64,000 nucleotides of DNA from Chryseobacterium sp. JUb7 (GCF_024806495.1 NZ_JANUFF010000002.1:496001-560000); one strand, 5' to 3'. Shown: positions 25,471 through 34,187, counted from the stretch's first letter. Program-made: numbers and translations. Notes: generated by a model not told the origin, from the sequence alone.

Positions 25471-26916
25471 ATGGAATTATCTAATATAGAACCGCAGATA
25501 ATATGGAAAAATTTCTCCAAATTAAATGCTGTTCCAAGACCATCAAAAAAAGAGGAAAAAGTAATTGCTTTCATCAAAGAATTTGGTGAAAATCTAGGAT
25601 TGGAAACAACAGTAGATGAAGTAGGAAATGTGATCATCAGAAAACCCGCCACGGCAGGTATGGAAAATCGTAAATCGGTGGTTCTTCAGTCTCACCTGGA
25701 CATGGTTTGCCAGAAAAACAATGACGTTAATTTTGATTTTGAAACAGAAGGTATCAAGATGGAAGTTGACGGTGACTGGGTAAAAGCTAAAGGAACAACT
25801 CTTGGAGCTGACAACGGTTTGGGAGTTGCTACTATTATGTCGATTCTTGAAAGCTCAGATATTGCTCACCCCGCTTTGGAAGCACTTTTCACTATTGATG
25901 AAGAAACAGGTATGACAGGAGCTCTAGGATTAAAGCCTGGTCAATTAACCGGACAAATTTTATTAAATCTTGATACTGAAGAAGACGATGAAATTGATAT
26001 CGGCTGTGCCGGTGGAATTGATGTAACGATTACACAAAACTATGAAACTGAAGCTCCCAAAGGTCAAATCGTAAGAATTGAAGTAAAAGGATTACAAGGA
26101 GGTCACTCCGGAATGGATATCCACAAAGGTTTCGGAAATGCCAATATGATCTTAGGAAGACTTCTTTACAAGGGTCTGGAAAAAGAAAACATTCAGTTGA
26201 TCTCTATTGATGGTGGCGGATTGAGAAATGCGATTCCAAGAGAAGCTGTAGCTATTGTTTCAGTAAGAAATGCTCAGGAATTCATCGAAGAGGCAACTAC
26301 CGGACTTAAAAAAGAAATTTTAGAAGAATTTGCAACGGTAGAACCTAATATTCATATTAATATTGAAAACTCCACAAGTTCTGATCAAGCTGTTTCGGAA
26401 ACTGATTCTAAAAAAATCATCCTGACATTAAAGTCTCTTCACAACGGAGTTTACAGAATGAGCCCTGATGTAAAAGATCTTGTTGAATCTTCAAATAACG
26501 TAGCAAGAGTTGAGTTAAAAGGTGGAGCGCTTAAAATTTTAAACCTTTCAAGATCATCTGTAGATTCATCTAAAGATTCTGTAGCAGAGCAATTAAAATC
26601 TGTTGCGGAACTAGCAGGAATGAATACAGAATTCAGCGGTTCTTATCCTGGATGGAAACCGAAGCCGGGGTCTGAAATTGTTCAGCTGATGGAAAAAATC
26701 TATGTTGAAAAATTCACAGAAAAGCCTCATGTTGTAGCTTGTCACGCTGGTCTTGAATGTGGAATTATTGGCGCCAATTATCCGGAAATGGAGATGGTAA
26801 GCTTTGGTCCAACGATCAGAGGAGCTCACTCTCCCGATGAAAAAGCAAATATTTCTTCAACGCAGAAATTCTGGAGTTTCACTAAAGATATTTTAGCGAA
26901 TATTCCTCAAAAATAA
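25471..26916 (+). CDS. pepD: Aminoacyl-histidine dipeptidase (M20)
   Basis: A 481-residue zinc dipeptidase that cleaves X-His dipeptides such as carnosine in the cytoplasm. Metal-site segments are visible: SHLDMVC (His75, Asp77), GADNGLG (Asp114) and IDEETGMTG (Glu144/145). The lid-domain GGHSGMDIHKG and C-terminal CHAGLECG and GAHSPDE also fit PepD. ATG 25471 (MELSNIEPQ) is chosen over 25453, because a TAATTTTG box at 25448-25455 overlaps the earlier codon. Length matches the family (about 480-485). Confidence 0.93.
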   Translation: MELSNIEPQIIWKNFSKLNAVPRPSKKEEKVIAFIKEFGENLGLETTVDEVGNVIIRKPATAGMENRKSVVLQSHLDMVCQKNNDVNFDFETEGIKMEVDGDWVKAKGTTLGADNGLGVATIMSILESSDIAHPALEALFTIDEETGMTGALGLKPGQLTGQILLNLDTEEDDEIDIGCAGGIDVTITQNYETEAPKGQIVRIEVKGLQGGHSGMDIHKGFGNANMILGRLLYKGLEKENIQLISIDGGGLRNAIPREAVAIVSVRNAQEFIEEATTGLKKEILEEFATVEPNIHINIENSTSSDQAVSETDSKKIILTLKSLHNGVYRMSPDVKDLVESSNNVARVELKGGALKILNLSRSSVDSSKDSVAEQLKSVAELAGMNTEFSGSYPGWKPKPGSEIVQLMEKIYVEKFTEKPHVVACHAGLECGIIGANYPEMEMVSFGPTIRGAHSPDEKANISSTQKFWSFTKDILANIPQK

Positions 26917-26935
26917 ACTGCAAAAATTTATATTT

Positions 26936-26975
26936 GGATATCCAGAGTCATTTGATTTTGGATATTCTTTTTTTT
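26936..26975 (+). terminator. Intrinsic terminator of pepD
   Basis: The stem GGATATCCA / TGGATATTC (26936-26944 and 26959-26967, one G-U pair) is followed by eight T. Confidence 0.75.
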
Positions 26976-27002
26976 AATAAAGTAAGAAACGATACACCAA
27001 TT

Positions 27003-27518
27003 ATGAAACTCAAAACATTATTCGTTTTATTTTTAATTTCCTTTAAAGCATACAGTCAGGAGAAAGTAGCCGGTGATGCACTCTATTTTGAAAATTAAAC
27101 TGCTTACACTCAGGCAGATCATAAAAAGTTTACCGGAATTTCACAGTATAAAAAGAAAAACGGGAATCTCAGCTATGAGACTATTTATGAAAACGGGAAT
27201 CTTATAAAAGCATTGGCTTATTATAGATTTAAAGACAAACAGATGGTATCGGATGAATTTATTTATGATCCTAAAACATCTAAAAAGGTAAAACATTTCC
27301 GCTATAGTTCAGACGGATTGCAGTATTGGGAAACGCAATTTGATGAGAATGAAACCAAAACAGCTTACGATATATACAAAAATAAAATACTGATTGTGCA
27401 CCAGGAATTCAAAAATAAAAAAAAGCATGGAAGTTGGCTCTGCATCAATAAGAATGGGGCAAAATGTGTAACGGAATACAATAACGGAAAAAAAATAAAA
27501 CCAGAAACAAGATTATAA
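27003..27518 (+). pseudogene. Exported YwqK/MORN-like repeat protein broken by an in-frame TAA
   Basis: ATG 27003 opens a signal peptide (MKLKTLFVLFLISFKAYSQ) and reads on for 31 codons to TAA at 27096-27098. The same frame then continues without interruption as TAYTQADHKKFTGISQYKKK and onward to a stop at 27516-27518, with repeats like NGNLSYETIYENGNLIKAL and NKKKHGSWLCINKNG that are typical of YwqK/MORN-type proteins. Reading frame is kept across the stop, so one substitution explains it. An internal start such as the TTG at 27213 could yield a 101-residue remnant. Sequencing error is the main alternative. Confidence 0.75.
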
Positions 27519-27524
27519 ATTATT

Positions 27525-28106
27525 ATGAAAAGTATCACTGTATTTTGCGGTTCAAGTTTCGGTTCTGATGATCTCTTTAAAGATCAGGCTACTTTACTTG
27601 GGCAAACCTTGGCAAAACAAAATATTCAATTGATTTATGGCGGCGCAAATGTTGGTTTAATGGGAGCTGTCGCAGACGGAGCATTAAATTCAGGAGGAAA
27701 AGTTACAGGAGTCCTTCCCCACTTTTTACAATCCAAAGAAATCGCACACAAAGAACTGACCGAGCTCATTCTTGTCGAAACCATGCATGAAAGAAAAACC
27801 AAAATGAATGAGCTCTGTGATGGAGTGATCGTTCTGCCAGGAGGGTACGGAACACTGGAAGAGTTTTTCGAAATGATCACCTGGGCACAGCTCGGACTTC
27901 ATAAAAAACCAATTGCTGTTTTAAATATTGACGGGTTTTATGATGATTTGATCAAACTCGTTCAAACTATGGTTGACAAAGGGTTTTTAAAGCAAATCAA
28001 TCGTGATATGCTATTAATAAGCAATACCATTGATGAATTATTAGAAATGATGAAAAATTATCAGGCTCCGAGTGTAGGAAAATGGATTTCGAAGGAGGAA
28101 TTATAG
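27525..28106 (+). CDS. LOG family protein (cytokinin-activating phosphoribohydrolase-like)
   Basis: A 193-residue Rossmann-fold protein of the TIGR00730/LOG family, which hydrolyses nucleoside 5'-monophosphates to base and ribose 5-phosphate. The diagnostic motif PGGYGTLEE is present, with GGANVGLMGAVADGAL before it and the ERKTKMNEL segment between them. Length is typical (about 190). It lies 6 bp after the broken YwqK-like gene and 38 bp before the prolyl oligopeptidase gene, so it was probably co-transcribed with both. Confidence 0.92.
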   Translation: MKSITVFCGSSFGSDDLFKDQATLLGQTLAKQNIQLIYGGANVGLMGAVADGALNSGGKVTGVLPHFLQSKEIAHKELTELILVETMHERKTKMNELCDGVIVLPGGYGTLEEFFEMITWAQLGLHKKPIAVLNIDGFYDDLIKLVQTMVDKGFLKQINRDMLLISNTIDELLEMMKNYQAPSVGKWISKEEL

Positions 28107-28144
28107 TACATTTGTAATATCACAAAGAAAAGAAATATACAATC

Positions 28145-30298
28145 ATGAAAAATATTATTTTATCTGCCAGTTTATTTGCAAGTCATTTATTTTTAGCACA
28201 GTATAATTATCCTAAGACTCCGGAAAAGCCCGTTACAGATGATTATTTCGGAACTAAAATTACAGATAACTACAGATGGCTGGAAGACATTAAAAATCCT
28301 GAAGTGGAAAAATGGTTTAAGGCTCAGTCAGATTTCAGCCATAGCGTTATTGATAAAATTCCACATCGTGAGGATCTTTATAAACGCATGAAAGAAGTGC
28401 AGGAAATGAACGGTGATTCTTTCAGTACAGTATTTCAGAGGGAAAATAAATATTTTTACACTAAGACCAGAAAAAATGAAAGCCTTTCTAAACTCTATTC
28501 GAGAGATCTTTCCACTGGAAAAGAAACATTAATATTTGATCCTGAAACTCTTGGTAATAAAACTCAAATTACCAGTTTCGCAATTGACTCCAAAGCCAAA
28601 AAAATTGCCCTTTTATTATCAAAATCCGGAGGGGAAATTTGTCATTTAAGAATTTTAGATCTTGGTACAAAAAAACTACTGAATGATGAGATCGGTCCGA
28701 TATGGAGCGAATTTGCATTCGAATTTACCCCGGATGACAAGGCAATTACGTATACCAAAATGAGTACCGCAGATCCAAACAGCAATATGCTTCTAAAAGA
28801 TATGAAAGCGATGCTGCATGTACTTGGTACTGATACAAAAACAGATAAAATATTAGCATCAAGAGAGGATTATCCCGGACTGAATGCTTTAACGGAACAA
28901 TTTCCTATGATCAATTTCACGGACGATTACCAACATATTGTTCTTCGGTTAGGCTCTGTAAAATCCGAAAGCCCTATTTTTGTCGCTCCTTATTCAGAAT
29001 TAAAAAATAAAAAAATAAATTGGCGACAGATTGTGAAGCCATCAGATGATATCACTGATGTATTTATTTCCGGAGATCAACTTTTCCTGCTGACTCACAA
29101 AGATTCTCCAAACTATAAAATTACACTAACAAGCTTATCAAAGCCTGATTTTAATAACGCAAAAGTCGTTGTCCCGGAAAATAAAGACAAAGTAATTATC
29201 AGTATTCACAATTCCAAAAACTATCTTTATTATTCATTAGGAGATGGTATTGTAAGAGATAAGTATCAGGTAAATATCAATACACTGGCTGGAAAAAAAG
29301 TTGATCTTCCGACTGGAGTTAATAGTTCACTATCGCTCAATCAGCGTGAAAATGATAATATTTTCTGTAATAATGTCAACTGGCTGACTCCTTTAACGAC
29401 CTATGAGTATAATCCGGAAAAAGGCAGTCCTGTAAAAAGTAAATTTCTTAATTCTGAGACCAATTTTCCTGACTATAATAAATTGTATGCTGTAAAGGAA
29501 GTTGAAATTAAAAGCCACGATGGGGTTATGGTTCCCCTTTCTATTATCTACCCTAAAAACATAAAAATGGATGGTAATAATCCTGCGTATATTACAGGGT
29601 ATGGCGGATATGGATTTTCTTATGAGCCTCGTTTTTCAACAAGACTTTCGGTACTGCTGGAACAGGGAGTTGTACTTGCCATTGCCCATGTAAGAGGAGG
29701 TGGTGAAAAAGGTGAAAAATGGCACGAGGCAGGCATGAAAGCTACGAAGCCAAACACCTGGAAAGACTTTATTGCCTGTTCAGAATATTTAGTAAACCAA
29801 AAGTATACGTCTCCGTCAAAATTAATCGGAAACGGAGTAAGTGCAGGAGGAATCCTTATTGGCAGGGCGATTACTGAAAGACCGGATCTTTTTGCTGTGG
29901 CAATTGCGGAAGTTGGATTAACCAATGCTATAAGAACAGAAGTAACCGCAAATGGCCCCAACCAAATCCCCGAAATAGGCACCTTAAAAAGTGAAGAAGA
30001 TACAAAGTATTTACTTGAAATGGACGCCCAGAGTAAAGTGAAAAAGGGCGCGAAATATCCTGCAGTAATTATACGAGTAGGAATGAACGATTCCAGAGTA
30101 GTTCCCTGGATGCCTGGTAAATTTGCAGGAATTCTGCAAAATAATTCAGCTTCAGGAAAGCCAGTTTTACTGTATGCAAACTATGATAATGGTCACTTTA
30201 CCAGCGATTTTGATGTAGTCTTTAAAGAATATGCAGATATTTATTCATTTGCTTTGTGGCAGGTAGGACATCCGAAGTTTCAACCTTCAAAGAACTAA
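28145..30298 (+). CDS. Exported prolyl oligopeptidase (S9A)
   Basis: A 717-residue serine peptidase with a signal peptide (ends LFLAQ), an N-terminal beta-propeller (about 70-440) and a C-terminal alpha/beta hydrolase domain. The catalytic triad is visible as Ser566 (GVSAGG), Asp649 (GMNDSRV) and His684 (DNGHFTSD). The N-terminal YPKTPEKPVTDDYFGTKITDNYRWLED is typical of family S9A. It cleaves after proline in short peptides; the related flavobacterial enzyme from Elizabethkingia meningoseptica is well known and periplasmic. Length is normal. Confidence 0.94.
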   Translation: MKNIILSASLFASHLFLAQYNYPKTPEKPVTDDYFGTKITDNYRWLEDIKNPEVEKWFKAQSDFSHSVIDKIPHREDLYKRMKEVQEMNGDSFSTVFQRENKYFYTKTRKNESLSKLYSRDLSTGKETLIFDPETLGNKTQITSFAIDSKAKKIALLLSKSGGEICHLRILDLGTKKLLNDEIGPIWSEFAFEFTPDDKAITYTKMSTADPNSNMLLKDMKAMLHVLGTDTKTDKILASREDYPGLNALTEQFPMINFTDDYQHIVLRLGSVKSESPIFVAPYSELKNKKINWRQIVKPSDDITDVFISGDQLFLLTHKDSPNYKITLTSLSKPDFNNAKVVVPENKDKVIISIHNSKNYLYYSLGDGIVRDKYQVNINTLAGKKVDLPTGVNSSLSLNQRENDNIFCNNVNWLTPLTTYEYNPEKGSPVKSKFLNSETNFPDYNKLYAVKEVEIKSHDGVMVPLSIIYPKNIKMDGNNPAYITGYGGYGFSYEPRFSTRLSVLLEQGVVLAIAHVRGGGEKGEKWHEAGMKATKPNTWKDFIACSEYLVNQKYTSPSKLIGNGVSAGGILIGRAITERPDLFAVAIAEVGLTNAIRTEVTANGPNQIPEIGTLKSEEDTKYLLEMDAQSKVKKGAKYPAVIIRVGMNDSRVVPWMPGKFAGILQNNSASGKPVLLYANYDNGHFTSDFDVVFKEYADIYSFALWQVGHPKFQPSKN

Positions 30299-30299
30299 A

Positions 30300-30428
30300 A
30301 TAGATGAAAGGTTTGTTAATAAAACACAAAAATTTAGATATCTTATTTGTGGAAATTATAAAATCATTTACTATACCTGCACAAAAACAAATAAAATTAT
30401 CATTTCAAATACTTTTGATGCAAGATAA
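30300..30428 (+). pseudogene. C-terminal remnant of a RelE/ParE family toxin
   Basis: One frame reads FRYLICGNYKIIYYT, a lysine/threonine stretch, then KIIISNTFDAR and a stop at 30426-30428. RYL..GNYKIIY and I.I...FD.R are the C-terminal hallmark of RelE/ParE toxins. There is no start codon in this frame and the N-terminal half is missing, since the frame runs back into the end of the prolyl oligopeptidase gene. No antitoxin gene is nearby. Probably the decayed end of a lost toxin-antitoxin locus. Confidence 0.6.
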
Positions 30429-30470
30429 AATCCTTTAAAATAAAACAAAATAATTTTTTGACTAAAAACA

Positions 30471-30503
30471 AAAAACTCCCGAAGACAATCTTCGGGAGTT
30501 TTT
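30471..30503. terminator. Bidirectional terminator
   Basis: The perfect stem AAAAACTCCCGAAG / CTTCGGGAGTTTTT with loop ACAAT has T-rich sequence after it on both strands. It separates the peptidase region from the convergent ferredoxin gene. Confidence 0.9.
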
Positions 30504-30523
30504 ATATAATGTAAATAAAACTT

Positions 30524-30853
30524 CTAAGGATAAGGAGCGATTTCCACTTCAAGCCCTTCCATTTCCATCACCATATGCAACTGACAACCCAGTCTGCTGT
30601 TTTCTTTCACATGGAAAGCTTCAGCAAGCATAGCGTCTTCTTCATCTCCCATCGGCTCAAGCCCGGGATCATTGGTTACATATACCTGGCACGAAGCGCA
30701 CATCGCCATTCCTCCACAAACTCCGATGGTTCCTTCTTCTGCCAATTCATATGAACGGATGATTTCCATTAAATTCATGGACATATCCGTTGGGGCAACA
30801 ACCTCGTGAGTTACACCTTCTCTATCGGTGATTTTTATATTTATATCGCTCAT
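30524..30853 (-). CDS. 2Fe-2S ferredoxin
   Basis: A 109-residue adrenodoxin-type ferredoxin. The cluster cysteines are Cys46, Cys52, Cys55 (CGGMAMCASC) and Cys90 (RLGCQLHM). The acidic surface segment DPGLEPMGDEEDAML fits an electron carrier. The start MSDINIKIT at 30853 is preferred; an ATG 14 codons upstream lies in AT-rich sequence without similarity. The ferredoxin-NADP reductase gene lies 82 bp upstream on the same strand, so the two very likely work together as a cytoplasmic electron transfer pair. Confidence 0.92.
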   Translation of the reverse strand: MSDINIKITDREGVTHEVVAPTDMSMNLMEIIRSYELAEEGTIGVCGGMAMCASCQVYVTNDPGLEPMGDEEDAMLAEAFHVKENSRLGCQLHMVMEMEGLEVEIAPYP

Positions 30854-30935
30854 TTTAATTGATAGTTGATCTTTTGTAGTTGATGGTAAAAGCAAGTTTT
30901 AACTTTCAACTCATAACCGTCAACTGGCAACAAAT

Positions 30936-31991
30936 TTAGTCAATTTTTTTAACAACAGCTTTCTCTGCTTCTTTTCTACTTCCGTCGAAACCATCTACAC
31001 CACTCACGGTTGTATATTTCAGCACGAATTTTTTACCCGGATTCAATCTGTTATAAACACTCTGGCACATTAAAGTCGCCTCATGGAAACCACAAAGAAT
31101 AAGCTTTAGTTTTCCCGGATACGTATTGATATCTCCGATGGCGTAGATTCCGTCAATATTTGTCTGATAATCCAAAGCGTTATTTACAACGATTGCATTT
31201 TTTTCAATATTTAATCCCCAGTTTCCAATTTCACCCAATTTCGGAGTCAGACCGAATAACGGAATAAAATAATCAGTTTCAATATCGTAAGCATCCTGAC
31301 CATCAACCTGTACTGTGATAGCCTCCACTTTTCCATCCCCTTTAATAGCAGTAACTTCAGCTGGAGTAATTAATTTAATTTTTCCTTGATTTTTCAGCTC
31401 CTGAACCTTTTCTACAGAATCCAAAGCTCCTCTGAACTCATTTCTTCTGTGAATCAATGTTACTTCACTTGCAACATTTGATAAAAATACACTCCAGTCA
31501 AGCGCAGAATCCCCACCTCCGGCGATTACCACTTTTTTGTTTCTGAAATGTTCAGGTTCTTTTACGAAATATTCAAGACCTTTTTCTTCATAATCAGCAA
31601 CATTGTCCATCGTAGGTTTTCTAGGCTCGAAAGTTCCCAAACCACCTGCAATAGCGATCGCTTTAGCTCTGTGAACCGTTCCTTTGTTGGTAACAACTTC
31701 AAACCATTCATCATCTACTTTTGTATAAGAAACAGCTGTTTCTCCCAATGTAAATCCAGGCTGAAACTGCTTGATCTGCTCCATTAAGTTATCTACCAAT
31801 TCTCCTGCATTTACAGAAGGATAACCCGGAATATCGAAAATAGGTTTTTTAGGATACAATTCTGCCAGCTGCCCTCCAGGTTGAGGAAGTGCATCGATAA
31901 TGTGGCATTTCATTTTAAGCAAACCTGCTTCAAATACAGCAAAAAGTCCCGTTGGTCCTGCTCCTATAATCAATATGTCTGTAGTTATCAT
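30936..31991 (-). CDS. Ferredoxin-NADP reductase, thioredoxin reductase-like (FNR2 type)
   Basis: A 351-residue flavoprotein with the FAD motif GAGPTGL (about 9-15) and a second dinucleotide motif AGGGDSALDW for NADPH. There is no CxxC redox pair, which separates it from thioredoxin reductase and matches the YumC-type ferredoxin reductases. C-terminal GIYAIGDINTYPGKLKLI is the usual FAD-contact strand. It passes electrons between NADPH and the ferredoxin encoded just downstream. Length is normal for this group. Confidence 0.92.
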   Translation of the reverse strand: MITTDILIIGAGPTGLFAVFEAGLLKMKCHIIDALPQPGGQLAELYPKKPIFDIPGYPSVNAGELVDNLMEQIKQFQPGFTLGETAVSYTKVDDEWFEVVTNKGTVHRAKAIAIAGGLGTFEPRKPTMDNVADYEEKGLEYFVKEPEHFRNKKVVIAGGGDSALDWSVFLSNVASEVTLIHRRNEFRGALDSVEKVQELKNQGKIKLITPAEVTAIKGDGKVEAITVQVDGQDAYDIETDYFIPLFGLTPKLGEIGNWGLNIEKNAIVVNNALDYQTNIDGIYAIGDINTYPGKLKLILCGFHEATLMCQSVYNRLNPGKKFVLKYTTVSGVDGFDGSRKEAEKAVVKKID

Positions 31992-32105
31992 AATTTTAAA
32001 GATAATTTAATTATATATGTAGCCGCAAATTTACTAATTTTAATGCGAAGCATATTTAATTCAGTCTAAATAAAAAACTGAGATTTATCAAATACCATGA
32101 AAATT

Positions 32106-32113
32106 TAAATTTG
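32106..32113 (+). promoter_or_regulatory. Possible promoter box of the DUF3108 gene
   Basis: TAAATTTG lies 25 bp before the ATG and fits the TAnnTTTG element. No clear TTG/TTTG is seen at the usual distance upstream, so the call is weak. Confidence 0.4.
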
Positions 32114-32138
32114 GCAACCTTTTTGTAAACCACTTAAC

Positions 32139-32909
32139 ATGAAGAAAATATTTGTTATTTTAACTTTATTTCTATTCTGTTTGGGTACAGCCCAGATAGA
32201 TAACATAGCTAACGGCGAATCCATAACCCTCAGGATTCATTATGGTTTTTTAAACGCCGGCACCGCTAATCTAACCACAAAAACCACAACCTATCAGGGC
32301 GTTCCACACCTTTATGTAAAAGGTACAGGGGCAACCACAGGTGCTGTAAAAGCATTCTTTAAGGTAGAAGATTTATACGAAAGTTTTATCAATATACAAA
32401 CTGGGCTTCCTAGCTTTTATGTAAGAAATGTCAAAGAAGGCAGCTATCGTCAACACTTTGAAACGGTTTTTAATCATGATAATAATACGTTAATCTTAAC
32501 GGATAAAAAAACGCCTGCCAACGGTTCTAAGGTCATAAAATCTGTAAAAGGAGTTCAGGATATGCTTTCCTGCTTTTATTATTTAAGAAGCAAAAGCCCC
32601 TCGGAGTTAAAAGTAGGGACCATTATCAATATGAATGTATGGATTGACGATGAGATGTTTCCTTTTCAGCTGAAAGTAGTGGGAACAGAAAATTTAAAAA
32701 CAAAATTCGGAACAATTAATTGTTTAAAAATTATTCCGTCTGTAAAGAGCGGAAGAGTCTTTAAAGAAAAGGAAGGGGTAACAATGTGGGTATCCAATGA
32801 TGCCAACCATATTCCGATGCTTTTGAAGGCCGAATTGGCTGTAGGTTCTCTGAAAGCAAGTATTGATGATTATAAAAATGTGAAATATCCTTTAAAATTC
32901 ACAAATTAA
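32139..32909 (+). CDS. Exported DUF3108 family protein
   Basis: A 256-residue protein with a signal peptide (ends CLGTAQ). The mature part has the DUF3108 pattern: LRIHYGFLNAGTANL early, then VKAFFKVEDLYESFINIQTGLPSFYVRNVKEGSY, and MWVSNDANHIPMLLKAEL near the end. The family is predicted beta-rich and periplasmic, with unknown function. A good intrinsic terminator follows. It is the last conventional gene before the small-RNA array and is transcribed toward it. Confidence 0.88.
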   Translation: MKKIFVILTLFLFCLGTAQIDNIANGESITLRIHYGFLNAGTANLTTKTTTYQGVPHLYVKGTGATTGAVKAFFKVEDLYESFINIQTGLPSFYVRNVKEGSYRQHFETVFNHDNNTLILTDKKTPANGSKVIKSVKGVQDMLSCFYYLRSKSPSELKVGTIINMNVWIDDEMFPFQLKVVGTENLKTKFGTINCLKIIPSVKSGRVFKEKEGVTMWVSNDANHIPMLLKAELAVGSLKASIDDYKNVKYPLKFTN

Positions 32910-32933
32910 AAATATAGTTAGTTTTAAATAAAG

Positions 32934-32964
32934 ATGTCTGCAGTTTTTTTGCAGGCATTTTTTA
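32934..32964 (+). terminator. Intrinsic terminator of the DUF3108 gene
   Basis: The stem TGTCTGCA / TGCAGGCA is followed by TTTTTTATTT. Confidence 0.85.
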
Positions 32965-33222
32965 TTTAAAATTCTTTGTATCTATTATTTTATTGCTTTG
33001 CTGAAAATCTTAATTTTCTTGTGCCTTAAAGGTGCTCGGATAAAATACGTCGCGCTTTTGCAATCTCCAACAAAATATTTTCTATTTTTTATAAAAGCAA
33101 ACCGTCTTTCATGTAATATATTTCAAATCTAGATTGTCTTAATAGTAACGATATCCAACATCCTGAAAACTCAATGACTTATATTACAATAAGCGTATCG
33201 CTATATATTGAATGTTTTTATT

Positions 33223-33258
33223 GTAGACGCTTCGAAAATGAAATCGGAGCGTCTTTTA
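33223..33258 (+). other. Isolated hairpin beside the small-RNA array
   Basis: Arms GACGCTTCGA and TCGGAGCGTC (one wobble pair) close an 8-nt loop; TTTTATT follows on the plus strand. It resembles a plus-strand terminator, but no gene precedes it on that strand after the DUF3108 terminator. The gap 32965-33222 shows no other structure I can name. Confidence 0.4.
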
Positions 33259-33329
33259 TTGACACAGTGTAAATTTTTAATATAGTTACTTCGTTTTTAA
33301 TTACGTTTTGTTTCTAAGGTCAGTAATTA

Positions 33330-33362
33330 AAAACAAAAAGCTCCGAAAATTTTCGGAGCTTT
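33330..33362 (-). terminator. Terminator of array unit 1
   Basis: On the minus strand the stem AAAGCTCCGAAAA / TTTTCGGAGCTTT is followed by TTGTTTT. Confidence 0.88.
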
Positions 33363-33463
33363 GATTTTCTATCATCTGTGTTAGTGTGTGTGTATAGGAT
33401 TCTGAATCCTTTTTAATCTTTTATGTCTGTCAAAACCAAAGATTTTTTATTTGTTGTTTTTGT
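33330..33463 (-). ncRNA. Array small RNA, unit 1 (most distal)
   Basis: A predicted minus-strand transcript of about 134 nt, from just downstream of the box at 33469-33476 to the terminator. It is the most divergent unit: it keeps a 5' CTTTGGTT segment, one AACACAGATGAT motif next to the terminator and a GGATT-CAG-AATCC hairpin in the middle, and has a CA-dinucleotide run. No start codon context like the other units. Ends are inferred from promoter and terminator only. Confidence 0.75.
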
Positions 33464-33468
33464 TATTA

Positions 33469-33548
33469 CAAATGTACCAACATATGGGTATAAAACCATC
33501 ATACATGCTGTAGATATATATCTTTCAGATTGTAGATATTTTTCTACA
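33469..33548 (-). promoter_or_regulatory. Promoter and upstream double site, unit 1
   Basis: The TACATTTG box (minus strand, 33469-33476) is preceded by ATGTTGG. After exactly 32 bp comes TGTAGATATATATC (33509-33522, plus-strand reading) and, 22 bp from its first base, TGTAGATATTTTTCTACA (33531-33548). No TTTG element lies at -33, which suggests activator dependence. Confidence 0.75.
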
Positions 33549-33672
33549 AATCAAGTTAATATCCTTTAATTAAATAAGGCATATTACTTTCTTCGCATTT
33601 TTTTATAATCCTATTTTATATTTATAGGTAATAGAATAAATTAAATAACAAATCTGAAATCATATACCCAAT

Positions 33673-33702
33673 AAAAAAACCTCTGAATTGATCAGAGGTT
33701 TT
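33673..33702 (-). terminator. Terminator of array unit 2
   Basis: On the minus strand the stem AAAACCTCTGA / TCAGAGGTTTT is followed by further T residues. Confidence 0.88.
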
Positions 33703-33804
33703 GGCTTTTCTATCATCTGTATTTGTGGAGTCTTTGATTCTTTCTCATCATTTGTGTTACAAGGAGAACCAAAGGTTATTTTTTTAATAGTTTGTCTTAT
33801 TTGA
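33673..33804 (-). ncRNA. Array small RNA, unit 2
   Basis: A predicted minus-strand transcript of about 132 nt. The 5' CTTTGGTTCT pairs with AGAATCAAAG (10 bp; 33765-33774 with 33732-33741) and would display AACACAAATGATGA in the loop. A second motif, ATACAGATGAT, lies before the terminator. A 12-codon frame, MMRKNQRLHKYR (33751 to 33713), runs from the first motif to the second. Confidence 0.8.
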
Positions 33805-33809
33805 CTGTA

Positions 33810-33889
33810 CAAATGTACCAACATCAAAGCATATTATCACATCAAAGTCTGTAGATATATATCGTTCTGCTTGTAGATATTTATCTACA
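33810..33889 (-). promoter_or_regulatory. Promoter and upstream double site, unit 2
   Basis: The TACATTTG box lies at 33810-33817, followed by a 32-bp gap, TGTAGATATATATC (33850-33863) and TGTAGATATTTATCTACA (33872-33889). The offset between the two sites is 22 bp. Confidence 0.78.
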
Positions 33890-33960
33890 GTTATAGGATT
33901 TCTTTTATAATAAAATAAAACCTACAACATACTTTTGTTTTTGAATAAGGACTAGTCACA

Positions 33961-33994
33961 AAAAGAAAAAACCTCCGATCGTTTCGGAGGTTTC
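33961..33994 (-). terminator. Terminator of array unit 3
   Basis: On the minus strand the stem GAAACCTCCGA / TCGGAGGTTTT with a short loop is followed by TTCTTTTT. Confidence 0.88.
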
Positions 33995-34103
33995 TTTTCT
34001 GATCATTTGTGTGTGTTTGTGTTGAGAAGTTTTACTTCCTTTTCATCATATGTGTTTTTTATAGAAATCAAAAGGTTAATTAAAAATATCTTGTTCTTTT
34101 TTC
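33961..34103 (-). ncRNA. Array small RNA, unit 3
   Basis: A predicted minus-strand transcript of about 143 nt. The 5' stem is kept with different bases: CCTTTT (34070-34075) pairs with AAAAGG (34038-34043), again with an ATGATG-containing motif (AACACATATGATG) in the loop. A GAAGT-AAA-ACTTC hairpin follows, then a second motif CACACAAATGAT before the terminator. The only frame from ATGATG is five codons (MMKRK), which speaks against a conserved peptide. Confidence 0.78.
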
Positions 34104-34108
34104 TATTA

Positions 34109-34187
34109 CAAATGTACCAACATCTCAACATACTATCATACTAAATAATGTAGATATATATCGTTTTATTATAGATATTTTTCTACA
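34109..34187 (-). promoter_or_regulatory. Promoter and upstream double site, unit 3
   Basis: The TACATTTG box lies at 34109-34116, followed by a 32-bp gap, TGTAGATATATATC (34149-34162) and TATAGATATTTTTCTACA (34170-34187). The offset is 21 bp here and one base of the second site differs. Confidence 0.75.
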
